Below are positions 11,501 through 22,401 of a stretch of DNA of 64,000 nt, in pieces; position 1 is the stretch's first letter; each line of letters opens with the position of its first letter. The notes beneath the pieces were generated by a model that saw only the letters and a program-made list of their open reading frames with translations, made no database searches and was not told where the DNA came from. A program made the translations under genes and the position numbers. This stretch comes from Panopea generosa. Lineage: Eukaryota > Mollusca > Bivalvia > Adapedonta > Hiatellidae. The stretch is from contig CM055911.1 in NCBI GenBank assembly GCA_029582155.1, forward strand, positions 23,122,014 through 23,186,013, read 5' to 3'.

Positions 11501-14500
11501 GTAGGTGTGGAACTAGCAAAAGTAGGTGTAAGATGGTTAATGGAATAGCAAAAGTGGGTTTTAGATTGAGATAATTCTGAGTACTTAAATAAAACTGTGA
11601 TGAAAATTTGATGAAACAGAAAAGTCTTGACAGCAAATGGAACAGTAAAAGTAGGTTTAAGACGGTTAATGGGACAGCAAAAGTAGGTTTAAGACAGTTA
11701 ATGGAACAGAAAATGTCATGCCTTGTGTCTATCAGTTATACTGCATTGCTAAAACAGAAATCAAATTCTACCTTAAGTGAATTTCCAGTATCTCCCAGTA
11801 TGCATTGCACTACACTCCATTAACCTCTGTCAATGTCTCAACAATTGCAAGATTTACATTTACATTACATCTATGCTTCCATATTTGGTTTGATATGAAA
11901 TTGTAAACTGGATTGTTTTGGCAGAATCAAGTGTGAGTGTAATTTGAATTTAATTTGAATTGAAATTGAAATTTAAAAATTGCTTTTTTTTATTTTGTCA
12001 GATGAATGAATGGTCAAGTATAGGTTTATATATTGCTAGACACTGATAACATTTGAGACATTGGCAGAGGTCGATGGAGCATGCGCAATGAACCCTGGGA
12101 GATAATGGTTGATTTCATGTTTATATGCGCTGTTTCTGAGGTCATGACCTATCTGGGTATTACGGTTTGTGTCACAAAATATGTCGGAAGCTAAAAATGA
12201 CTACTGGTACACCAGTAAATGTATGGGTTGACAGGACAACACATTTCTACACTAGATAATTGAAGGAAACTATGTGACAGATGGTAATTATTACTAATAT
12301 GTTAATTTATGTTTGTTCTGTCATGTTTCAGGTACTGGGTACCCCTACTGAAGACACTTGGGAAGGGGTCTCTAAACTTCCACAGTACCATAACAGTAAG
12401 ATACATAAAAATTTATGTTTCAACCTCTCACCCTCTCATTGTTTTTGTTGTTGCCTGCCTGCCTGCCTGTCTGTCTTTTCCCTGAAAAACAATATCTAGT
12501 TCATGTACCTAGTGGTAGAGCACAGAATCCATGATAGGAGGGTCTTGGGTTTGATCCTCCATCACGGCTTTGTGTGGTGTCCTTGAGCAAGACACCTTTC
12601 CTGCATATGTTTAGTACTGGTACTATCCAGGAAAACTTCGAGCATGATTTGTTGTAAGAACTTGTTTCACGTGAAATCGAAGTAAAATAAATAAGTTTTA
12701 TCACTCTTGACAATGTTATGTCTCAAAAAAGGGAAGTAATTTTAGTTTTATTGTAGTTCATTTAATTTACTTCCTTTTATATCACATTGTGTTATTATAA
12801 CAAGGAATAGACAAGAATTGCAGACAAATCTAATAATTCTGCCATTAAGTCTTTACCAAAGCTGATTAAAGGGGCATAACTTGTACAATTTAATAACATT
12901 TTGTAAAAGAAGGTTATCTTTGCTTTTCTGAGCTATCTTAGATAAGATGAAAAATAATTTATCTTAAATAAAAAATGACCAGTCTCCTGGTGGCTAACAA
13001 CCAAGGGCACCCAAATTTGTTTGATAAAAGATTTAAATTCTTGAAATATTTCCATTTGCATGAGTACAACTACTTGAATGCCATAATGTACTGAATATCT
13101 GTTGTTTGTTTTAAAACTTTTTACATCGATTGTGAATCAAGTTCTACAACTTAGATAAAGAATGCTCGAACCTGTGGCAAGATCAGTACTAGACATACAC
13201 ATGTATGCAGATAAAATTTCAGTCTCGAGAACCTCACAACCCGCTGTGGTAGAGGATCGAACCTACGATCCGCCTATTCCGAGTCCTAGACTGTACCACT
13301 TAACAACACACTTCACTAACTCTTTATTGCCAAATGAATATGCATCAGCATGCTGTAAAAAAATACCTAGCCATAAAATACGTAGCCATCCTCAGCTGAT
13401 GTTGGCTATAAACCAACATAGGCAAGCCAATTCGGATGTATGATTGTTATATAATGTAGCAAATTTGCCAGATTTTGGAGGAACTCTAGTATGAATATTA
13501 ATGGTAGTTACATCTTAAACTAATAGCCATTACACAATTTAATAGATAGATTTATTTAATTTAGATAGTTTATACATTCATTATAATATTAATATTTATA
13601 GACTTTATTACTAAGTAGTTTAATAAAAACAACTTTTGAAATAAATTTTGGAGGGAAGCCAAAAATTAAAGAATAATGAACGAGTACTAATTGTTTTGCA
13701 CATCATTTTAAAAAAAAAAAAAGGCAATTTTCACCAAACTGATTTAGGTATATTAATGATAATATTTTATGGATGATACAAATATGTTTTAAGTTAAATT
13801 TATACGAAGATAATACATTACTTTCTTTTATTTGAAAAGGGAATTTGATTTGTTACCACTTCTACTCATGTATAATGCGTAAGGTCATAATAAAATAGTT
13901 GCTATATAATCATCTCCGCCCGCACCTACTCTATACGAGTACAAACATTTAAACTGAGCATGAAAAAAAAAGAGATAACTTCTTGGCCAGGATGCCCAAT
14001 ATTCTACATATTGTCACTTTGTTAACATAAACTCTTTTTGGGTGATTATGTGAATAATTATAGTGAGATCTTAATTTTGTATTGATGTATAAATGGAGCA
14101 TGTGGTCTAGTGGTGGGCTGCATCAGACCCAGGACCAGAGGGTTTGGGGGGGTGTGGGGGGTGATCCCCTGCCATGGCCTGTGTGTTGTGCAAGACACTC
14201 TCTCCACATTATGCTTAGTACTGGTTCTGTCTAAACAAGACTTCCATTGTGGTTTGTCTGAAGTTGTACGAATTTATAAATCAATGTAAAACAGATATGA
14301 CTTTAAACTAAACTGGTATTGATGGCAGAGTGATATTGGTGAGAATATTTATCATGTATTATATCAGTCACTTTATTTTTCTCATTTCAGAAACATTTGT
14401 CTCATATACAAAACAGGGTTTGTCAACCGTGATTCCTAAACTAGCCTACATACCTCACGCAGAAGATTTGGTGGACCACTTCTTACAGGTGAGGTGGCCG

Positions 14501-15639
14501 ACACAAAAATAATCAAATTCCTTGTTTGCGTGTGCGAATGGAGAGAATTTATGCATAATCAGATATGGATACACAGACTATGGCCATATATACCTTCGGG
14601 TCCCATTTTAACATGGATCTCAGAGTCAACAAAATGGAAACATGATATAAGCCAACAATTTTTTCTTTTTTTATTCTAAAATGAGTTTTCAACAATATTA
14701 AGTCCCCATGAATATGACCTTGACGAAAATTAATCCCAACGAAAAATAACGATTTCACAACATACACAAATTTCAAATTAAATTGGGCGAAACAATATTT
14801 TAATTTATTCTTTTTCTGAATTTAAATATTTTACTAAATGATGATATATTTCCAGATGGAGCCCCAGAAAAGGATCTCAGCCAAAGCGGCCATGAAGCAT
14901 GACTATTTCGGAGACTTGCCGCCGAAAATACATGATTTACCAGATGGTGAGTTGAGTGTGATTCATGCAAAAAAACTCAACAAGCTTGGTTCATTAGCAT
15001 CGGCCTGTTTTATAGTCATTATTTGGTCATAATCCCCATGGCAAATAGCATCTTTTTTCCCCAATTCAGTTGTTAAAATTCCCAGTTGAAAGCTTCAATA
15101 ATTGTAGTGAAACTTACAAAAATTCCTTGATTCCATGACCAGTGGGCAGAACGAAAGATGCTCTCTCGTTGGGTCAGTTCATCCAGTGTTTCTTTATCCT
15201 TTCAATATATATATGTTAAATAGAGTGACATCATATTTTTTGCTAGAAGTGAAAAGACTTTCCTCAATTGTAAAGATTATGATATGGAGAGGTGCAAAAA
15301 TACACTGTTACATGGCGACTCAGTATAACCGATAGTTCATTTCTATACAGAGAAGGTATTCATCTCTGTTTTGTGAATTTTCGTGTAAAAATGTTACTTG
15401 AAGCAGGACGCAGGAATTGTTTTACACCACTCCATAGCATTAGGTAACGTGGGTTTGTCACATTGTAGAAAAGATGTCACATAGGTCATTAAAACTGAAT
15501 CTTTTGTCTTTCAGCTGCATCCATCTACAACATTCCTGGTCTTAGCGTGATGCCTGAAATGGATGAAATTATCAACCAATCAATGTCACCTGCCAAGCCA
15601 ACGCGTAGATCGCGTATACGGACTACACTTAAAGTTTGA
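5524..15639 (+). CDS. CDK14: PFTAIRE-type cyclin-dependent kinase (CDK14/15 group), 3' part, nine exons
   Basis: This is the catalytic C-terminal part of a Ser/Thr protein kinase of the PFTAIRE CDK subfamily. In other animals these kinases bind cyclin Y-type partners at the plasma membrane and act in Wnt signalling (family knowledge). Exons 5524-5586, 6068-6129, 7840-7901, 8490-8610, 9257-9351, 12332-12395, 14391-14488, 14856-14946 and 15515-15639 join with canonical GT/AG sites and consistent phases. Visible motifs are [10 protein letters not shown] before the catalytic loop, ILHRDLKPQN (catalytic Asp), LADFGLARAK, the activation segment [16 protein letters not shown] with PPD in place of APE as in PFTAIRE/PCTAIRE kinases, DMWGVGCIF, FPGMKD and a C-terminal [14 protein letters not shown]. 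The N-lobe is missing because it lies upstream of position 1. The exons total 781 nt, one base more than 260 codons, and the extra base is in exon 5. CDK14 versus CDK15 cannot be separated; an ancestral single gene is likely. Confidence 0.9.
6068..6129 (+). CDS. CDK14: Kinase exon 2 in window (helix E, start of catalytic loop)
   Basis: The exon reads [20 protein letters not shown] plus two bases of the catalytic-loop Arg, which is completed in the next exon. Acceptor TATTTCAG, donor GTACGT. Helix E and the histidine before the HRD motif are intact. Confidence 0.9.
6183..7806. repeat. 31-bp minisatellite array in a kinase intron
   Basis: About 52 copies of a 31-base unit, gagtatcatctcaacatttc plus agatgtgttat. 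It fills almost the whole intron between the helix-E and HRD exons. Confidence 0.96.
7840..7901 (+). CDS. CDK14: Kinase exon 3 in window (HRD catalytic loop to DFG)
   Basis: The exon completes [12 protein letters not shown], then GELKLADF and one base of the DFG glycine. It supplies the catalytic Asp, the loop Asn and the metal-binding Asp. Acceptor TTTTCAG, donor GTAGGT. The 31-bp minisatellite of the preceding intron ends only about 34 bases before this acceptor. Confidence 0.92.
7902..8040. repeat. Short ~19-bp tandem repeat
   Basis: About seven imperfect copies of aggtcaataactgaaaaat. The repeat begins at the donor site of kinase exon 7840-7901; the donor GTAGGTCAATAAC is itself the first unit. 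Confidence 0.85.
8490..8610 (+). CDS. CDK14: Kinase exon 4 in window (activation segment)
   Basis: The exon encodes [21 protein letters not shown] and [19 protein letters not shown] plus two bases of Trp. The serine in TYSHEVV occupies the T-loop phosphorylation position. PPD replaces the usual APE, a hallmark of the PFTAIRE/PCTAIRE branch. Acceptor ATCACAG, donor GTAAGT. Confidence 0.93.
8722..8908 (-). mobile_element. tRNA-derived SINE, family S2, reverse orientation
   Basis: Reading the minus strand it has a tRNA-like head (ggtcctgtagtagaac, then ggttcaatcctccgcc), the family body with 'agacac'-type spacing and 'gtcgtaacaacttgttt'. Other S2 copies are listed below. Confidence 0.6.
8973..9110. 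mobile_element. Fragment of the 'gctagattatcatcca' MITE
   Basis: Carries the end gaccattataaattagttac+tagattatcatcca and the subterminal 'cttagaaacggggag', matching one end of the complete element at 22,815-23,053. It lies in the intron just before kinase exon 9257-9351. Confidence 0.6.
9257..9351 (+). CDS. CDK14: Kinase exon 5 in window, with a one-base frame break
   Basis: The exon reads [21 protein letters not shown]. As given, the frame then continues tgc-cta-TGA and stops at 9327-9329. Skipping one base near 9321 gives a good family match, YDQLDQIFR, running into a GTGAGG donor and in frame with the next exon. Everything else about the exon looks selected, so a sequence error or a recent allelic indel is more likely than an old pseudogene. 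Confidence 0.85.
9530..9612. repeat. GT-rich microsatellite
   Basis: Interrupted (gt)n runs, followed at 9612-9710 by the 3' part of an S1 SINE ('ttatgtgagaaagttt' and 'gttacttgtagaagga'). Confidence 0.85.
9940..11712. repeat. 32/33-bp alternating minisatellite in a kinase intron
   Basis: Alternating variants 'ggttaatggaaccgaaaatg+taggtttaaga' and 'ggttaatagaacagcaaaag+taggttgaaga' form a roughly 64-66-bp dimer. A longer segment (about 220 bp) is repeated with a 290-bp offset (e.g. 10861 and 11151). Confidence 0.94.
12332..12395 (+). CDS. CDK14: Kinase exon 6 in window (VLGTP segment)
   Basis: The exon encodes [21 protein letters not shown] plus one base. This is the CDK-insert segment following IFR. 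Acceptor GTTTCAG, donor GTAAGA. The preceding intron is about 3 kb and mostly minisatellite. Confidence 0.9.
12504..12702 (+). mobile_element. tRNA-derived SINE, family S2
   Basis: tRNA-like head with A-box-like 'tagtggtagagc' and B-box-like 'gggtttgatcctccatcac', then 'gtgtggtgtccttgagcaag', 'gtaagaacttgtttcac' and an AATAAATAAG tail. Confidence 0.75.
12703..14095. other. Kinase intron, mostly unremarkable, with one reverse S2 SINE
   Basis: An S2 SINE remnant on the minus strand occupies about 13135-13312 (ggatcgaacctacgatccgc, gtcctagactgtacca). The rest is AT-rich with no exon or clear repeat. Confidence 0.5.
14096..14296 (+). mobile_element. tRNA-derived SINE, family S2
   Basis: Starts gcatgtggtctagtggtggg, continues 'tgtgttgtgcaagacac', 'cttagtactggttctgtc' and ends 'aatcaatgtaaaac'. 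A G-rich insertion disrupts the B box. Confidence 0.65.
14391..14488 (+). CDS. CDK14: Kinase exon 7 in window (GHI helices)
   Basis: The exon encodes [20 protein letters not shown] followed by [13 protein letters not shown]. The HAEDL motif matches PFTAIRE kinases. Acceptor ATTTCAG, donor GTGAGG. It ends in phase 0. Confidence 0.9.
14856..14946 (+). CDS. CDK14: Kinase exon 8 in window (end of kinase domain)
   Basis: The exon encodes [20 protein letters not shown] and [10 protein letters not shown] plus one base. The KRISA Arg is the conserved C-lobe residue closing CDK kinase domains, and HDYF-DLPP is the usual end of the domain. Acceptor TTTCCAG, donor GTGAGT. Confidence 0.92.
15515..15639 (+). 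CDS. CDK14: Kinase terminal coding exon and stop
   Basis: The exon encodes [20 protein letters not shown], then a basic tail ending [11 protein letters not shown] and TGA at 15637-15639. The tail is shorter than in vertebrate CDK14. Its last codons are copied in degenerate form downstream (see 15660-16165). Confidence 0.87.
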
Positions 15640-17370
15640 ACAAACATGTTCCACTAAATCTTTCACTCACCAAAACCCATGTGTATAGATCACATATATG
15701 GACAGCACTTAAAGTTTGGGCAAATACAAATGCCGAGATTGTATTGATCATGTGTATGGATAACCCTTCATGGGCAAATATATTTAGCCATTCCCACAAA
15801 TATGTGTATATAATATCTACATGTGTGGACTACTTTCATGTGAAGTATTTCCATTCAAACTAGGCTATGGATAAATACATGTATGGACTACTTTTTATGT
15901 AGAGTACTCATGTGCTACAAGCCCAAGGATGGATGCATGTGTGGATTACTTTTTATGCAGAGTATTTACATTCAGCCAGTCAATGGATAAGCCCATGTAT
16001 GGACTACTTTTTATGTGGCGTATTCACGTTCTACCAGTTTATAAGTGAATCTTGCAAACAGGCTTCATTTAGAGATGAGCAGATGAAACAAACACCCAGA
16101 TTAACACACCTATGAACCAATCAGTTACACCAACCAAAACAAAACGCTTCGATCACATGTACATGTTCAACCATTGATTTGAATGAAATATTCGGTAATA
16201 TATATTAATAATTAGAATGTGGATTAAAAATCATGATTTTCAACTTGTTCTAGTACAATAAATCAAGAACATTTTCCCCCAAAAACTTATGAAAAGTAGT
16301 CAATATATCATCATGATTTAGACTGGTTCTAATATTTTAAGAAACACTTATTATACAATAAATAAGGTACCAGTCAGAAAATCACTTTACTTATACTGCT
16401 GTTTAACAATTAATTGTATTCACTGACATTTTTAATCAAGAAATAGAAACATTTAAATCAAGGAATTATAAAGAGAAGGAAAAGCAACTTATTGAGATTA
16501 TTGAAAGCTCTCATATTGATTCAAAATCTCATGATATTTTGTTTTTCAGTTTTGTTTACTTTGTCTTTCATCTCCAGGAAAGGGGTTAAAAAACAACACT
16601 CAGTACTAGTTCTGACCAGGAAGCGGACTCTAGGGTCAATCATATAAGTTTTGACCTTTCTTCGCAATCAAACTAAAATAAGTTAGTATATGCTAAATAA
16701 TGAATCCTTTACATGCTATTTTATCAACTTTTAGTCAGGAAATGAAAGTTTCCTATCCTTCTATATAAGTCCTTGTTTCAATCTGATCTACATGGCATAT
16801 ATCTATCCTACACACAGACAGAAAACATGAACAGCTTAAATTAATTAAATACAAATAACCATTGCAATTTAACATGGAACAGTATTATTTTTTTCAGTGG
16901 CTTAATTTGCTTTAGTATAGTAAAGGTGAAAAGTAAAGTTCAATGGTGACATCATGTGATTTGGTAGAAACTGTTGGAAGAGTAAAGTATATATTTCTTT
17001 ATTGATTTTGTGTTACAATTATATCGCTATAAATCCACAATTATGTAATGATGCCTTTATGCTTGAAGGAGATTTTTCTCATGTCTTCTGGTGGATAATC
17101 CATCCACAGAGAGATGAGGAATTGCAGGAGTCGCGACAGTGTATACTTTCCATTTGTGTGATTTTCCATGTGTCATTTACAGTGCAACATTTTCACATGC
17201 CACCAGAAAAAGGTGACATAAACTTGATAAGGGAAAGAAGTGATAAAATTCTACAAAATGGACGTCGTGTGCTATGGATGACTATAAGTGCTTCTAAATA
17301 TTTTGTGAAATATTTATTTATAAATAGATGTATGTTCAAATATAACAATAAAACCTTTGACGGGTTAAAC
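15640..17370 (+). other. Probable 3' UTR of the kinase gene
   Basis: No other coding exon is recognisable here. The first 400 bases are a degenerate tandem repeat of about 55-80 bases with recurring 'catgtatggactactttttatg' cores. The stretch also holds a reverse-oriented fragment (16690-16778) of the element seen at 22,402 and 61,537. Candidate poly(A) signals AATAAA are at 16257-16262 and 17347-17352. The second has a GT-rich downstream element at about 17391-17413 and is the better candidate. UTR extent is inferred. Confidence 0.45.
17347..17352 (+). promoter_or_regulatory. Candidate poly(A) signal for the kinase gene
   Basis: AATAAA followed about 40 bases later by a T/GT-rich stretch (tgtgcttttgtgtgcttgg), as expected for a cleavage site. 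An earlier AATAAA at 16257-16262 is the alternative. Confidence 0.4.
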
Positions 17371-17570
17371 TTGATCATTTTGATACATTTTTTATGTGCT
17401 TTTGTGTGCTTGGCGACTTGGGACATCCTTTATTGACTACCTGTACATTCTTATCATTAAATGTTTTTGTTTCTGTGCTATCAATGGTAAAAGGCGTTTT
17501 ACATTTCTTTTGTGTTTATAGTTTTCAAAATATACCAGTACAGATGAACATGCATTTATACATGTATAAT

Positions 17571-17751
17571 TACAGTTAAACCTGTCTTAAGCCGCCAGTC
17601 AAGGGAAGGAGCAAAAGTGGCCTTTTAAGACAGGTTGATGCTGAATACAAGTTTATTTGCTAGAAAGCATAGAAATTGGAAATATCAAATATGGCTGCTT
17701 AAGACAAGTGGTTGCTTGATAGAGGTGACCACTTGCAAAGGTTCGACTGTA
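17571..17751. mobile_element. TA-flanked MITE (cagtcaaacctgt family)
   Basis: TA + cagttaaacctgtcttaag ... aaaggttcgactg + TA. The internal sequence matches copies at 25,684 and 59,167 over its length. Confidence 0.8.
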
Positions 17752-18590
17752 TATCCAAAAACAAATTGTTTTGTTTTGTGGGAAAATTGATCTAGAGGTT
17801 CTAGTAGTAGATTCTGGATTCTGCCTTCTTTCATGGTAGATGAATGTTCAAATACTCTGTATGCCCCCGCCATTCCAAGGACAGTGAAGGGGCATTAAGC
17901 GTTTCTTCTGTATGTCATTTCTTCTGTTCAAGGTTAAAAAATTGGTTTCCGATCAATAAAACCTGAATGCATCTATGTATCTATATATGTGATTAATATA
18001 TGATTGTGGCTGTATAATTATAAAATACTTGTTCAATTTCAATTCTTTTCGACTTCGGTCAAATTTTAACAACAGTTGTTGCCCCTTTTCAACTTAATGT
18101 CCAAAGAGTAGCGGGTGAGGGGGGGGCATTCCTCTCAACAAATACATGAACAGTTTTCTGCTACCCCCTGTTGGTTCTTTATCTTCCTTTATGTCAAAAT
18201 ATAGTGAGGGTAAGGTTTAGTTATCTGAGCCAATTTCACCCCCCCCCCCCCTTAAAGTTTACTTCCCTCCATAAAATTATATGAATATTACCGGTGAATT
18301 ACATTTGGTAATGTCACTGTTTAACATTGTGAAAATATAAATGGTATTTTCCCTGTTTTCAGTCATAAGATATAGATAAAATTGATTGCAAGGAGGTATC
18401 AATCTAATATCACTTGTTAAAACTGAAATTGGTATACTCAATGAAACGAGAAAAATACCATAATATAAACATTAACTTGCCGTATACAGTGGGGAAAAGG
18501 CTTTTAAACGAGCCCAATAGTTTTCAATTTTTGACAGCATCTGACACAGGAAAAGAGTAGTATAAGAATCTACCATGAGTTGGAGGTTTG
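17752..18590. other. Intergenic, nothing supported
   Basis: Unique-looking AT-rich sequence with a C-homopolymer near 18,240. A possible S2-like fragment on the minus strand lies at 17,770-17,870. No gene seen. Confidence 0.45.
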
Positions 18591-18599
18591 GATAGAAAA

Positions 18600-19345
18600 T
18601 TCTGTCCCAAGGGATAACTGTTTCTGGAGGATATGAGGCTCTGCTGAGGTATACTTAGTAACTGTTTCTGGAGGGAATGCTGCAGAGGGATACTTAGTAA
18701 CTGTTTCTGGAGGGAACGAGGCTCTGCTGAGGGATACTTAGTAACTGTTTCTGGAGGGAATGAGGCTCTGCAGAGGGATACTTAGTAACTGTTTCTGGAG
18801 GGAATGAGGCTCTGCTGAGGGATACTTAGTAATTGTTTCTGGAGGGAATGAGGCTCTGCTGAGGTATACTTAGTAACTGTTTCTGGAGGGAATGAGGCTC
18901 TGCTGAGGGATACTTAGTAACTGTTTCTGGAGGTAATGAGGCTCTGCTGAGGGATACTTAGTAACTGTTTCTGGAGGGAATGAGGCTCTGCTGAGGGATA
19001 CTTAGTAACTGTTTCTGGAGGGAATGAGGCTCTGCTGAGGAATACTTAGTAACTGTTTCTGGAGGGAATGAGGCTCTGCAAAGGGATACTTAGTAACTGT
19101 TTCTGGAGGGAATGCTGCTGAGGGATACTTAGTAACTGTTTCTGGAGGGAATAAGGCTCTGCAGAGGGATACTTAGTAACTGTTTCTGGAGGGAATAAGG
19201 CTCTGCTGAGGGATACTTAGTAACTGTTTCTGGAGGGAATGAGGCTCTGCTGAGGGATACTTAGTAACTGTTTCTGGAGGGAATGAGGCTCTGCTGAGGG
19301 ATACTTAGTAACTGTTTCTTGAGGGAATGAGACTCTTCCGAGTTT
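18600..19345. repeat. 44-bp minisatellite array
   Basis: About 17 copies of a 44-base unit: gaggctctgctgagggatac+ttagtaactgtttctggagg+gaat. The copies are very homogeneous, pointing to recent amplification. Confidence 0.95.
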
Positions 19346-19584
19346 CCACAAAAACAGTTATCCCAAGGGAGGTAATTTTTTCTATTTGATGTAAGATTGT
19401 CTGATGTTCCTGCATACCAAATACATTGAATATTTATTTTCAATTTAAACTATTATCAAATTTTACCACGATAACTTTTAAAACGTCAAAGTCATTTATC
19501 ACATCATGTCTTTTAATATATCACGTCATAAATTGTTCCAATGTCACAGCAGGGTAGGATGAACGTGCGGAGATGGTGAAGGAT

Positions 19585-19772
19585 GAAAATTCTGTACCCG
19601 GTAAAAACGCGGGAAAATCCTTGTCCGGCATGCAAGAATATAGGTTCAATACCCTCCGTGGCTGTGTGTTGTGTTTTTAAGAAAAGACACTATATCAGGA
19701 TATGCGTACTACTAGTTCTAACCAAGAAAACATTAAGCATGATTTATTTACTGAGTTGTAAAACCTTGTAAT
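19585..19772 (+). mobile_element. Diverged S2 SINE
   Basis: Retains a B-box-like 'aggttcaataccctccgtgg', 'ctgtgtgttgtgt' and 'actagttctaaccaagaaaa' in family order. Confidence 0.5.
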
Positions 19773-19775
19773 AGA

Positions 19776-20760
19776 AAAGAGTCTATATTAGGTTATTAAT
19801 CATTAACATTAAAATCAGAAAGTCACTCAACTTGTAAATATCATTTTGTGGAAATCATGCCATCAATAATGGGGTCAGAAGGGGGGGAAGGGGGGTCGGG
19901 GGAGTTCTGAATTAAACACATGAATCTCAATGTATAGTGCAGTTTCCTCTATATCTCTTAAACTGATATTATTTTAAAAAACAAAATCTATCACATGTAT
20001 ATCCTGTTTTTCTAATAATGCAATTGATTCTTTGAAACTCACAATAGCTGTTAAAAATGTATTGTTATGAAATTTGTAATTTGCAATGAATGTATAAACG
20101 TACAATGTATCACATACCATAAATTCATTTAAGAAAAAAAAAGTTTTGAAATGGTGAAATGTTCAAATATCTTCCAAAATTTATGATGACAGTATTGTTC
20201 TTAATTGCTTTGTATTTTAACTGTAGATGATTATTGTTTGTGCCAAATTTCGTTATAATAGCTTCGTAGGAAAGTTTAATGAAATCTGGTAAGGCTTATG
20301 CACGAGTTATTCGTTCCTGTTAGACAAGACATTATTATCTTCAAGGACAATTGAAAAAAAAAAAACTATCTTACTTACATAAATTCCTGTATTACAACAT
20401 GCTTACATTGTCACAATGTACATGTAGCCATAGCCGGGGACTAATTTCATCATCATTTTGAATCTGAGAATCAAAATCTTATATTTTTGTAAAACCCTGT
20501 AAACATACAACTATGAGTAAGAAATGAGATCATGTAAAAATGTCTTAAATAATCATTGAAACTGCTGGTTCCTGCAAGTAAATACATGAGCAGTACTTTG
20601 CTTGTTTAGTAGATGTTATTTGAATCTTAAATTTTTGCGTTTTGAGTCTTGAGTGTAAATCTCAGACTTAAAATATTGATGAATGCAGGTTCAGGTTTAC
20701 AATCAAAGTACAAAAGTTCAAAATAAATATAACGATGTGGGTACAGAATAAGGAATTCGC
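19776..20760. other. Intergenic, nothing supported
   Basis: AT-rich DNA with a G-run near 19,880. No exon, RNA gene or repeat recognised. Confidence 0.45.
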
Positions 20761-20766
20761 GTACAT

Positions 20767-21242
20767 TCAACTCCAAAAGAAACCTTACAGTTTTGTTTTC
20801 TAAATATCTGTTTCATTGCATATCCAATTTCATTAAAAAATTATATTTATCCTGAATTATCAACTGGGTATCCGTCGCCCCCATTTAATTGGGATTGTGT
20901 GTCTGTGCGTGCACGTAACACATATATATTGCGAGACATATGATTGGCCTGCTCTTGACCTATCATAACCAGCTTGGTAGGCTGAGTGGCGATGTGTGCA
21001 ATGCAATTTGTGTAATGCATATTAGCCCGTGGTGGCCACACACGATACTGACTGTGAAAATGGAGTAATTGGGTAGTCACTTTTAAGATCAAAGTAAGTA
21101 AAAAGAGATATAAATGAACTTTTATTTTGGCATTTTATTAACAATGAAATGGTCTTGTTATGTGTTAAATATCATTCTTGTCCCTTAAATAAATTCTGAC
21201 ATACAAGTAAAATAAAAAATGTAAGGTTTCTTTTGGAGTTGA
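20767..21242. repeat. Element bounded by a perfect 23-bp inverted repeat
   Basis: 20767-20789 and 21220-21242 are exact reverse complements (core actccaaaagaaaccttaca). The 430 bases between them have no coding potential. This suits a small inverted-repeat transposon, but no target duplication is evident. Confidence 0.55.
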
Positions 21243-21659
21243 GTGTGTGTATATGTCTCTGCATTTTGGAGTGAATGACGTATGCAGTAAAACTCGGGGA
21301 GTCGTGCCCCTTTTAGATTTTGATTATTTTTAGCATGCATTAGTCGTGATAGATTCACGAAACCGGGAAGCAAATGTATTTGCAATTTTGCGGTACGGAA
21401 CCTTTAATTCCGTGAATTTATTTGTCAAAAAACTGCATTGATGATTGAATATGAATGTTACTCAACTCTGATATATTACATGAAATATTTAAATCCGGTA
21501 GCTGACTGATAAATAAAAATGCATAATTAAATTCCTTATTTTTATCAGGATTTGCTCAAAATGACAGCATGAAACACTTATGTAGAATTTACCCCCATCC
21601 CCCCAAAATCACATATTTAATTGGCCGTTCAGATTTTGTGTTGCACTCTAAATTGAAGT

Positions 21660-21812
21660 ACTAGATCAGCCCCTACTTTGTGTGGTGTCATTGAATAATA
21701 CACCCTCTCCATGTCATGCTTAGTAACAACTCTACCCAGGATAACTTACAGTGAGATTTGTCAGAGTTGTAAGAACTTGTTTCACAATCAATGTAAAAAA
21801 ACTTAATTTAAA
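21660..21812 (+). mobile_element. S2 SINE, truncated at its 5' end
   Basis: Contains 'tttgtgtggtgtcattgaa', 'catgcttagtaacaactc', 'gtaagaacttgtttcacaa' and 'aatgtaaaaaaac' in family order. The tRNA-like head is missing. Confidence 0.65.
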
Positions 21813-22401
21813 CTTAGTACGGGTTACCTGAAAAATAATGTGATTTTTTATTTTTTGGTAATTGAATTATTGGTAATTAACTGATTTATTCCTTTATAAT
21901 ACGGGTTTTCGTAACAACTGTCATTTTTTGTATATGAAAACAACCAACTTTCAGAGTGTGGGTCCATAAAAACGGGAGGAGGCACTAACTAATTCTGGAG
22001 AATATCATGTGTTTTGTAAAACCATGTACCGTTTACCCTGGGTAAACACCTCTAGGGGTGATGGGGTTCTTTTTCAAAGGGAGGTCATTTACTAAACACT
22101 ACCATGTTACATCCATCCAATAACTGTCTTGAGAATGCTGTATAGTAGTTAACGTGTTTTACTGCGTACTTGCATGTGTAACACGCCATTTTTATGGCTT
22201 GTTTTACGTTACAGAGCTTCATGTTGTCATATTTAGTTTTATTGCTCCTACTTTTGTGTAGCTTTTCATTTAATGAATTAGTGTTTGTACATCGTTTTTT
22301 GCTATTCATTTGGATCTTGGATTCGGTAGTGATGCATATGTTTACATATATTAAAAGCTTGCAGCAAAACTAACCTGTTTACCTTCTTTATCTATGTTGA
22401 G

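Noticed and set aside
17002..17436. 144-residue plus-strand open frame, the longest in the window
   Set aside because: No recognisable domain or family, AT-rich composition, and it lies in the likely kinase 3' UTR just upstream of a poly(A) signal. An overlapping minus-strand frame is equally open.
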